From Clostridia bacterium (lineage in GTDB: Bacteria; Bacillota; Clostridia; Christensenellales; Borkfalkiaceae), in contig JAGCIP010000056.1 of the NCBI GenBank assembly GCA_017648525.1, forward strand, positions 1 through 5,255: 5,255 nt of DNA, written 5' to 3'. The translations under genes were made by a program, and so were the position numbers. The notes below the pieces were generated by a model. That model was given only the letters and a program-made list of their open reading frames with translations, had not been told where the DNA came from and did not search any database. This document shows, piece after piece, positions 1 to 5,255 of this stretch (position 1 is the first letter of the stretch; every line of letters begins with the position of its first letter).

Positions 1-6
1 TAGTGT

Positions 7-888
7 ATGAAACAAGAATTTAGAGTAAGAGAAAGAGTTGTTTTATGGATTATATTTGCTTTAATGGCTTTGTTGGCGATTTCGATACTTACACCGATAT
101 TTTGGGCAGGTTATTCGTCAACAAAAACCGAACTTGATTACTATTTGAACGTAATGGGGTGGCCAAACGAAACGAATTTTGAAAATTTCATACGTGTTTT
201 TACACATCTTAACGTTAAAGTAACAACCGAAAACGGACAAGAAACGATTGGATTTATTCAAATGTTTATAAACAGTGTGGTTTATTCCACTTGTGATTCA
301 CTCATTCAAGTTCTTATGCCTACGTTACTTGCTTACGCTGTTGCAAGGTATGATTTTGTTGGTAAAAAGGCGATAACAACGGTTAATATTTTTGTAATGA
401 TTATACCGATACTTGGTTCGTTGCCTGCAAAGTTGACCATGCTAAAAGATTTAAATATATACAATAATATGTTCTTGTTTGTATTAACTCAAAACGGTGC
501 GTTTGGTTTTTATTTCTTATTGTTGTGTGGAACTTGTAGGGGACTTTCACAAAGTTATTCTGAAGCAGCGTTTATTGACGGAGCAGGACATTTTACCGTT
601 ATGATAAAGATTATGATGCCTATGATGTTGCCGACTATGTGTATGATTTTTATACTTTCTTTCGTTGGTTCGTGGAATACTTACACGCCGTTCTTGTTCT
701 ACTTACCGAAGTTCCCGAACTTATTCTTGGGTATGTATAGGTTCCAAAACGAAGCGAGTATAAATTACGCAACAATGCCAGAAATTTTAGCAGGGCTATT
801 AATTGTTGCCGTTCCTTCGGCAATACTTTACTTGAGTTCTCAAAAACTTCTTATGAGTAGCTTTATTGTTGGTGGTCTTAAAGGATAA
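7..888 (+). CDS. Carbohydrate ABC transporter permease, MalG-like (CUT1 family)
   Basis: This is one of the two membrane-spanning subunits of a binding-protein-dependent sugar importer; it would sit in the cytoplasmic membrane and pair with a MalF-like permease, a solute-binding protein and an ATPase. Six hydrophobic segments are visible at about residues 11-36, 87-114, 121-145, 155-177, 205-234 and 259-279. The EAA loop that docks to the ATPase is at residues 186-209: EAA at 186-188, DGAG at 191-194, and the closing MMPMMLP. The length, 293 residues, is normal for the family, and the C-terminal end (SFIVGGLKG) is typical of MalG-type subunits. A hydrophilic extracytoplasmic stretch lies between the first two segments. 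The start is the first ATG, with only six window bases before it, so the ribosome binding site cannot be judged. The stop overlaps the next gene's ATG by one base (TAATG). The substrate cannot be told from this subunit alone. Confidence 0.93.
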   Translation: MKQEFRVRERVVLWIIFALMALLAISILTPIFWAGYSSTKTELDYYLNVMGWPNETNFENFIRVFTHLNVKVTTENGQETIGFIQMFINSVVYSTCDSLIQVLMPTLLAYAVARYDFVGKKAITTVNIFVMIIPILGSLPAKLTMLKDLNIYNNMFLFVLTQNGAFGFYFLLLCGTCRGLSQSYSEAAFIDGAGHFTVMIKIMMPMMLPTMCMIFILSFVGSWNTYTPFLFYLPKFPNLFLGMYRFQNEASINYATMPEILAGLLIVAVPSAILYLSSQKLLMSSFIVGGLKG

Positions 889-1916
889 TGACTATTTCTA
901 AAAGTATTCTTGGTTCGTTGCTTGGTAAAAACGTTTATAAAATAACGTTATCTAACGGAGTTATTGACGTCGCTCTTACAAATTATGGTGCAACGGTTAT
1001 GTCCTTGTTTATTCCTGATAAATTCGGAAACAAGATTAACGTTGTTGCTGGGTTTGATTCATTAGAAGAATATGTTGAGAATACGACGAAGATTGGGGCA
1101 ACGGTAGGTAGAGTTGCTGGACGTATAGCAAACGGTAAATTTAAGATAGATAAAAAGGAATATAATACTACGATAAATCAGAAAGGAAACACTTTACACG
1201 GCGGTGTGGAAGGGTTTGATAAGAAAGTGTGGGATTTAGTTGAGTATTCTTTGACTGATAGAAAGGTGACCTTTGCTTATATTAGTCCAGACGGAGAAGA
1301 AGGTTTTCCATCAACATTGAAAGTCAATGCGACATATACGTTAACAGACGATAATTCATTAAAGATAGAATACGAAGCCGTTTCAGATGGGGATACAATT
1401 GTTAGCCTTATGAATCATTCATATTTTAATCTTGATGGAGATGGAAGCGGAGAAGTTTTTGAAACAAAACTTTTAATTAATTCGGATATAATAACGCCAC
1501 CTAATGAATGTGGTGTTGTAGATGGCACGTTGCTAAACGTTAAAAATACGGTTTACGATTTTACTTTAGAGCGAAAGATTGGTGACGTTTCAAAGACTGT
1601 ATTCCCTTCAGGGAACACTTATGACGTAAATTATCTTTTTGATACTAGTTACAAAAAAATAGCAAGTGCTAAAAGTGAAAAAAGTGGCATAGTTATGGAC
1701 GCTTATAGTAATGCTGATGGAATGCAGTTGTATTTGCCAATTAGACTTAAAGGTAAATATATTGATTACCCAAACTATAGTTTTTTTTGCTTGGAAACAC
1801 AACGTGTGCCGAATGCTATTAACTGCAAAAACCTACCTTCACCGATGATAAAAAAGGGTGATAAGTATTATTCTAGGACTGAATATAGATTTTCTTTTTT
1901 AACAGATGTTAAATAG
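888..1916 (+). CDS. galM: Aldose 1-epimerase (mutarotase), GalM-like
   Basis: The enzyme interconverts the alpha and beta anomers of aldoses such as galactose or glucose in the cytoplasm, feeding the Leloir pathway or sugar kinases. Family landmarks are present in order: GRVAGRIANG at 74-83 (substrate-binding Arg), NTLHGG at 101-106 with His104, NHSYFNL at 176-182 with the likely catalytic acid His177, YDVNYLFD at 245-252 with Asp246, and CLETQ at 301-305 with the likely catalytic base Glu303. The length of 342 residues is full size and there is no signal peptide. The ATG shares a base with the permease stop, and only a weak AAAGG lies 3 bases upstream, so translation is probably coupled to the permease. 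The pairing suggests the importer carries a sugar or oligosaccharide whose anomers matter downstream, but the sequence does not say which. The symbol is given by family; specificity is inferred. Confidence 0.93.
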   Translation: MTISKSILGSLLGKNVYKITLSNGVIDVALTNYGATVMSLFIPDKFGNKINVVAGFDSLEEYVENTTKIGATVGRVAGRIANGKFKIDKKEYNTTINQKGNTLHGGVEGFDKKVWDLVEYSLTDRKVTFAYISPDGEEGFPSTLKVNATYTLTDDNSLKIEYEAVSDGDTIVSLMNHSYFNLDGDGSGEVFETKLLINSDIITPPNECGVVDGTLLNVKNTVYDFTLERKIGDVSKTVFPSGNTYDVNYLFDTSYKKIASAKSEKSGIVMDAYSNADGMQLYLPIRLKGKYIDYPNYSFFCLETQRVPNAINCKNLPSPMIKKGDKYYSRTEYRFSFLTDVK

Positions 1917-1948
1917 CATAATAAAACAAGATTATAGCACGATTAAGA

Positions 1949-1992
1949 TAGATTTTAACAATAAATAATAATATAATTATTGTAAGTATAAT
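1949..1992 (+). promoter_or_regulatory. Probable promoter region of the small-peptide/secreted-protein unit
   Basis: Two perfect TATAAT hexamers lie at 1972-1977 and 1987-1992. The first has a poor -35 match (TAGATT, 1949-1954) at a 17-base spacing. A better -35-like hexamer, TTAACA at 1955-1960, pairs at 17 bases only with a weak -10 (TATTGT, 1978-1983). The stretch is so AT-rich that chance matches are expected. A promoter somewhere here is likely because the gap precedes a gene with its own strong ribosome binding site, but the exact elements are uncertain. Confidence 0.35.
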
Positions 1993-2000
1993 TTTATTCC

Positions 2001-2008
2001 AAAGGAGG
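2001..2008 (+). promoter_or_regulatory. Strong ribosome binding site of the 41-residue peptide gene
   Basis: AAAGGAGG is a full match to the anti-Shine-Dalgarno end of 16S rRNA and lies five bases before the ATG at 2014. It is the best such site in the window. It is the main evidence that the short reading frame after it is a real, well-translated gene. Confidence 0.9.
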
Positions 2009-2013
2009 AAATT

Positions 2014-2139
2014 ATGAATAAAATTTATGAAGCGCCAAGCATGAAATTTGTTATATATCAAGAACAAGATGTAATGCTTGCATCAGGGAACATTGGCGAT
2101 AGCCAGCAAGACATTTTTGGTATGGGAGGATTAGAATAA
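2014..2139 (+). CDS. Small acidic peptide of 41 residues, unknown function
   Basis: I do not recognise a named family. The peptide begins MNKIYEAPSMKF and ends GMGGLE. It has no signal peptide, no transmembrane segment and no cysteine, and is net acidic. Support for its being real: a near-perfect AAAGGAGG site 5 bases before the ATG, first place after a probable promoter, and a one-base overlap (TAATG) with the following secreted-protein gene. The pattern of a Tyr-x-x-Pro motif near the N terminus (Tyr5, Pro8), a hydrophobic/acidic middle and a Ser-Gly (24-25) before a Gly/Asp-rich tail recalls short clostridial peptides and, loosely, precursors of ribosomally made modified peptides such as lasso peptides. 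No maturation enzyme is encoded in this window, so that likeness is only a hint. It could instead be a leader whose translation opens the next gene. Confidence 0.75.
   Translation: MNKIYEAPSMKFVIYQEQDVMLASGNIGDSQQDIFGMGGLE
2124..2130 (+). promoter_or_regulatory. Ribosome binding site of the secreted-protein gene, inside the small gene
   Basis: GGGAGGA lies eight bases before the ATG at 2139 and is read as part of the Gly-rich C-terminal codons of the 41-residue peptide. It fixes the 2139 start. It also means the Gly-Gly tail of the small peptide may be constrained by its role as a ribosome binding site. Confidence 0.8.
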
Positions 2140-4043
2140 TGAAAATGATTAAAAATAGGATTTCTTTCGTTATAATGCTTGCATTATTATCAGTTTTATC
2201 ATTTACTATTGCTTTTTCTACCCCTATATCTAAAGCAGATGCTTCAGAAACCGTTGTTGCAGTAACTGTCGAAGATGCTGATTTTGCAATGGTTAAAGGT
2301 GCAGCCGTTAGGGTTCACGGACAAACTGCGGATGACAATGGGTTAAGGTTTGTTGCATCTTTGAGCGATAGTGATTATGAAGGCATTATGCTCAACGTTG
2401 AAAATGGTGTTTATTCAGATATTGAATTTGGTGTATTTATTATGCCTTATGACTATATTGCTGAATATGGCGATTTGACGGAAGAAAATCTTTTTGGCAG
2501 TCAAGAAAAAGAAGCCGTTTACGACTGGGCAACTTGGACTGACGGTGGTTGGTCGTATACAGGAAATAAGACTAGAATAATTAATATTTACGCTTATGAA
2601 ATGAAAGAAAGTGTTAGTGGCGGATATTATATTGACGGTTCAATTACGAAACTACATGATGAAAATATTGCAAGAGATTTTGTAAGCGCTGCATACATTA
2701 AATATACTGAAGATGGCGTTGTTAAGTATGAAATGGCTGATTACGTTGAAGACAATCAACGTAGCAACGTTCGTTCAATGGCTTACGTTGCTCAAAAAGC
2801 AATCGCTTACACGGGTGAAGATGCTTGCGATGATGACCAGAAAGACTGGCTTAATGAGAATTATATCGCCAAAGCAGTTGTTGATAACACCAAAACCGAT
2901 GTTGGTTACGTAGATAAGAGTGCTACGGCTGATTACACCTTTACTTTGGAAGAAGGCGTAACGGCGCTTCGTGTAACTACTTCTGACGTAGAATATAGCG
3001 AAGTTCCTTTCACTTGTGAAGAAGGTGTTCTTTCAATTGCTAAATCCGTTGTAGACGCAGGTATCTCTGCAGGCTATCTTGCTAACGGTGAAAATACCGT
3101 TTATATTCACACCGTTGATGAAAGTGGAGAATATCCTGTTTATAAAGTTCAAGAAGAATGTTTAGTTGTTGCTGATAAAGTTGTAATGAATTCGGATGTT
3201 CCAAACTTAAAGAACGTATTAGAGGATAATAGAACCAAATACGTTGTTCTTGGCGAAGATCTAAATATTGGCGAATTGACAAGTTCGATATATGTTAATG
3301 CATCAACGGATTTGGAAGGAACGCTAGACGGTCGCGGACACGGAATGTTAAACATTAAACTAAATGGCATTGGAAGTGTTATAGCGTCGAATAAAGGAAC
3401 GGTAAAGAATTTATATGCCGACGTAGTAAGTGTTGAAAATTACTCGCATGAAAGCGGAAAAACATCTTCACAAGCAGGTTATAAGAGATATTCGTTCGTT
3501 AGAGCGTTATATGGATGTATTGATAACGTTTATATAAGATATTCTTTCTGTGAAGACGTTTATACTGCGGAGATGTATTCTGGAACGATTGCAGGTAACG
3601 TTCCGTCTTCAGGTTACTTAACGAATGGAGAACATAGGCTTTCTATAAGAAATTCTATTGCTGAAATGAACTGGAATAATTTATCTTCTCCCATTTCAAC
3701 TACAAATATAGGCGGTGTATTAGGAAGTAACGTTGCTGGTGATTATGCTAAAGCAGGTGATGGATCACCTTGGCTTAAAAATTGCTATGCAATAACAAAT
3801 GGCGTTACGTTAAATTATTCGGGTGAATCGAAATATAATGGTGGAAACGTTTTAAGACGTGGTACAAATAGTTATTGTAAACCTGCAAATTCTGCAGTAT
3901 ATAGTGACTGGGATGAATTTGGTGCAAGTGTTTCTACCTTGTCTGCAGAAGATGGTTGGTCGAAGTTCTGGACGTTTGAAGAAGATAATGGTCAAAAAAT
4001 CTTCAAGCTCGGCGGCAATGAAATTTGTCGCTACTATCTTTGA
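2139..4043 (+). CDS. Secreted beta-strand-rich surface protein, unknown function
   Basis: The protein has 634 residues. A Sec signal peptide is clear: Lys/Arg at 2, 5 and 7, a hydrophobic core at about 9-26, and an A-D-A cleavage site after residue 35. There is no lipobox, LPXTG or SLH repeat. Residues about 50-226 form a first domain with GAAVRV (54-59), NGLRFVASL (67-75), FGVFIMPYDYI (97-107) and INIYAYEM (148-155). Residues about 246-346 look like an Ig-like linker. Residues about 347-625 resemble a right-handed beta-helix or GLUG-type region: LDGRGHGMLNIKLNG at 396-410, then NKGTVKNLYADV at 418-429 and later strand-turn repeats. The domain reading is from pattern, not a search; a carbohydrate or surface-binding role is only a guess. 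Start 2139 has a good ribosome binding site and overlaps the preceding stop by one base. The frame ends in CTT TGA, the only TGA stop in the window, and overlaps the phosphatase frame, to which it may be fused by a +1 shift. Confidence 0.88.
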   Translation: MKMIKNRISFVIMLALLSVLSFTIAFSTPISKADASETVVAVTVEDADFAMVKGAAVRVHGQTADDNGLRFVASLSDSDYEGIMLNVENGVYSDIEFGVFIMPYDYIAEYGDLTEENLFGSQEKEAVYDWATWTDGGWSYTGNKTRIINIYAYEMKESVSGGYYIDGSITKLHDENIARDFVSAAYIKYTEDGVVKYEMADYVEDNQRSNVRSMAYVAQKAIAYTGEDACDDDQKDWLNENYIAKAVVDNTKTDVGYVDKSATADYTFTLEEGVTALRVTTSDVEYSEVPFTCEEGVLSIAKSVVDAGISAGYLANGENTVYIHTVDESGEYPVYKVQEECLVVADKVVMNSDVPNLKNVLEDNRTKYVVLGEDLNIGELTSSIYVNASTDLEGTLDGRGHGMLNIKLNGIGSVIASNKGTVKNLYADVVSVENYSHESGKTSSQAGYKRYSFVRALYGCIDNVYIRYSFCEDVYTAEMYSGTIAGNVPSSGYLTNGEHRLSIRNSIAEMNWNNLSSPISTTNIGGVLGSNVAGDYAKAGDGSPWLKNCYAITNGVTLNYSGESKYNGGNVLRRGTNSYCKPANSAVYSDWDEFGASVSTLSAEDGWSKFWTFEEDNGQKIFKLGGNEICRYYL

Positions 4044-5166
4044 AACAGAAGATGAAATATTTGTAAATAGATTTAACGGTGAAGAAGTAAACGTTTATCC
4101 TGATCCCGTAAATCAATATTTAGAAAATGCTAGTGACGTAAATCAACTTGCGTACTTCTTAAATTACTACGCTAATCACTATAAAAGAGATAAGGGCGCA
4201 AAACCTGTAACACTTAAGTGGTATTCTGCAATAGGCGGTGATTACACGGTTAAGGTGGCAACCGATAGTTCGTTTAACAACGTAATTTATACGAAAACGA
4301 CTACTGAAAAGAAAGCGGAAGTTTATAATCTTATACCAGGAATAACTTATTACTATAAAGTAATCAATAGTGGTATTGAAAGCGTGGTTGATTCTTTTAA
4401 GATCTACGGAACGACTCGTATGATTCAAACTTTTAGCGAATCTGAATCGGGTTCAGCATTTATAAATATGCGTGACCTTGGTGGCTATGAAAGTGAGTTC
4501 GGTGGTACTGTAAAATATTCTCTTGCATATAGGTCTGCAGATATTACTACGGCTGACGAAAAAGGCGTTGAAGTTTTAGAACAACTTGGTATCAAGTCTG
4601 AAATTGATTTGCGTCTTGATGCTACGACCAAAGTTTCTCCAAGCGAAAGCATTACTCGTTATCAAGTGGGTATTATGCAATTTGATTATATTTTCCCTTA
4701 CGATTTTGGCAATAATAGGAACTTTAATGAAACAAGGAATGCAAACTTAAAAACAATTTTTGAAATGTTTGCGGATGAAAGTTATTATCCGATAGTATTC
4801 CATTGTTCGGCTGGAGCGGATAGAACGGGAACGGTAGCATTCTTACTTGGGGCTATTTTGGGAGTTTCTTACGAGGATTTAGTTATGGATTTTGAAATTA
4901 CTTCATTCTATAACTGGAACAGATGGCGTTCAAAAATCGTGATTAATGATGGCGTTTATTCTTTTGACGATTCAGGCGTTATGAAAGATGATGACGAGAA
5001 TTTAGTTGCTTTTAATCGTATGTATAATCATATTATGACTGAATACGGTACTGGTGATGGCAAGTTATCGTCTGCGACTGTAAATTTCCTTAAAACTGTC
5101 GTTGGCGTTTCAGATGAAACGATAGAAAGCATAAGAAATATTTTGATAGACGGTTATAATTCGTAA
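4018..5166 (+). CDS. Fibronectin-like plus tyrosine-phosphatase (CX5R) domain protein, start uncertain
   Basis: Read from the ATG at 4018 this gives 382 residues. Residues about 60-130 look like a fibronectin type III/Ig-type domain (VTLKWYS at 64-70, YNLIPGITYYYKV at 103-115). Residues about 148-375 form a phosphatase of the bacterial tyrosine-phosphatase (Y_phosphatase3/LipA/MptpB) type: INMRDLGGY at 149-157, EIDLRL at 195-200, and the P-loop HCSAGADRTGT at 262-272 with nucleophile Cys263, phosphate-binding Arg269 and Asp268. It should hydrolyse phosphate monoesters through a cysteinyl-phosphate; the substrate is unknown. Relatives with HCxxGKDR act also on phosphoinositides; here the Lys is Ala267. 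There is no signal peptide and no good ribosome binding site before 4018 (only GGCGG two bases away), which is odd for a protein with an extracellular-type domain. It overlaps the upstream gene by 26 bases in the +1 frame and may really be its C-terminal half. The domain is sure; the start is not. Confidence 0.8.
   Translation: MKFVATIFETEDEIFVNRFNGEEVNVYPDPVNQYLENASDVNQLAYFLNYYANHYKRDKGAKPVTLKWYSAIGGDYTVKVATDSSFNNVIYTKTTTEKKAEVYNLIPGITYYYKVINSGIESVVDSFKIYGTTRMIQTFSESESGSAFINMRDLGGYESEFGGTVKYSLAYRSADITTADEKGVEVLEQLGIKSEIDLRLDATTKVSPSESITRYQVGIMQFDYIFPYDFGNNRNFNETRNANLKTIFEMFADESYYPIVFHCSAGADRTGTVAFLLGAILGVSYEDLVMDFEITSFYNWNRWRSKIVINDGVYSFDDSGVMKDDDENLVAFNRMYNHIMTEYGTGDGKLSSATVNFLKTVVGVSDETIESIRNILIDGYNS
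4032..4044 (+). other. Candidate +1 frameshift site joining the two reading frames
   Basis: The upstream frame ends TAC TAT CTT TGA, with CTT at 4038-4040 and TGA at 4041-4043. A +1 slip of the Leu tRNA from CTT to TTT (4039-4041) makes GAA (4042-4044) the next codon, which is exactly the phosphatase frame. TAT CTT TGA is the nonamer of the autoregulatory E. coli prfB site. The prfB stimulators are missing: no AGGGGG-like element three bases before CTT, and the base after TGA is A, not C. The joined product would have about 1008 residues (634 + 374). A one-base indel nearby is an equally simple reason for the frame change. Confidence 0.35.
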
Positions 5167-5200
5167 TGGATTGAATAGTCTTTGTTGTTTTAATTGAACT

Positions 5201-5240
5201 TAAATAAAAGGCGATTTCTATAGGAATTGCCTTTTATTTA
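5201..5240 (+). terminator. Intrinsic terminator, possibly bidirectional
   Basis: An 18-base-pair stem (5201-5218 with 5223-5240) closes a TATA loop at 5219-5222. Twelve outer pairs are perfect and the inner part has two G-T wobbles. The core is AAAAGGC/GCCTTTT, so the T-rich right arm serves as the release tract, and the A-rich left arm would do the same on the other strand. It starts 34 bases after the phosphatase stop and ends the second transcription unit. Confidence 0.88.
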
Positions 5241-5255
5241 TGGATAAAGTAAATA

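Larger units (their letters stand above)
1917..2013. other. AT-rich intergenic region between the two transcription units
   Basis: This 97-base gap separates the mutarotase gene from the small peptide gene. It holds no coding signal. Several TATAAT-like hexamers and the strong ribosome binding site of the next gene fall in it. I see no GC-rich hairpin followed by a T run, so no convincing terminator for the upstream operon; some read-through from the sugar operon is possible. Confidence 0.7.

Noticed and set aside
1..3. TAG at the very start as the stop codon of an upstream MalF-like permease gene
   Set aside because: It is plausible by operon logic, but with three bases visible the frame cannot be tested.
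1608..1802. Minus-strand open frame of 64 codons inside the mutarotase gene
   Set aside because: It is fully contained in a gene with conserved catalytic residues, has no ribosome binding site or family likeness, and reads as a shadow. The same holds for the minus-strand frames at 3082-3282, 3149-3370 and 4159-4428 and the plus-strand frame at 2713-2913.
1898..1913. Perfect inverted repeat TTTAACA-GA-TGTTAAA at the end of the mutarotase gene
   Set aside because: It is short, AT-only apart from one G-C pair, and is not followed by a T run, so it does not qualify as a terminator for the sugar operon.
1958..1983. Inverted repeat ACAATAA ... TTATTGT, a possible operator
   Set aside because: Seven pairs with a 12-base spacer in a nearly pure AT stretch are easily found by chance; no known operator is matched.
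3859..4017. Upstream extension of the phosphatase frame to ATGs at 3859, 3952 or 3988
   Set aside because: This stretch lies within the end of the secreted-protein gene, whose own frame reads as better protein here (for example FWTFEEDNGQKIFKLGGNE). The extension is Lys/Ser-rich without a signal peptide, and no good ribosome binding site precedes these ATGs.
1..5255. tRNA, rRNA, CRISPR array, insertion sequence or riboswitch
   Set aside because: Nearly all of the window is coding; I saw no cloverleaf, direct-repeat array, transposase motif or conserved aptamer core.

Overview
The window looks like a piece of a low-GC Gram-positive (Bacillota/Clostridia-type) chromosome. It is AT-rich, has strong AAAGGAGG-type ribosome binding sites, uses the standard bacterial code (TGG for Trp, TGA as a stop), has short intergenic gaps, and encodes a secreted protein with a Gram-positive-style signal peptide. 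An uncultured gut clostridium is my impression only; nothing here fixes the taxon.

Layout. (1) Positions 7-1916 are the end of a sugar-uptake operon: a MalG-type ABC permease (7-888) and, overlapping it by one base, a GalM-type aldose 1-epimerase (888-1916). (2) Positions 1917-2013 are a 97-base AT-rich gap that probably holds the promoter of the next unit. (3) Positions 2014-5166 are a second, co-directional unit: a 41-residue peptide gene with a near-ideal ribosome binding site (2014-2139); a 634-residue secreted protein overlapping it by one base (2139-4043); and a reading frame for a fibronectin-like domain plus a CX5R tyrosine-phosphatase domain (4018-5166). (4) Positions 5201-5240 form a strong intrinsic terminator that closes the unit.

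The point most worth a second look is the 4018-4043 junction. The phosphatase frame has no signal peptide and no clear ribosome binding site. The upstream secreted protein ends in TAT CTT TGA, the same nonamer as the +1 frameshift site of E. coli prfB, and a +1 slip there enters exactly the phosphatase frame. The result would be one secreted protein of about 1008 residues. A plain one-base indel, natural or from assembly, explains the same layout and must be excluded first.

How the genes may work together: the first unit imports a sugar and interconverts its anomers in the cytoplasm. The second unit appears to act at or outside the cell surface through a beta-strand-rich secreted protein and a possibly fused extracellular phosphatase. 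The small coupled peptide is of unknown function.
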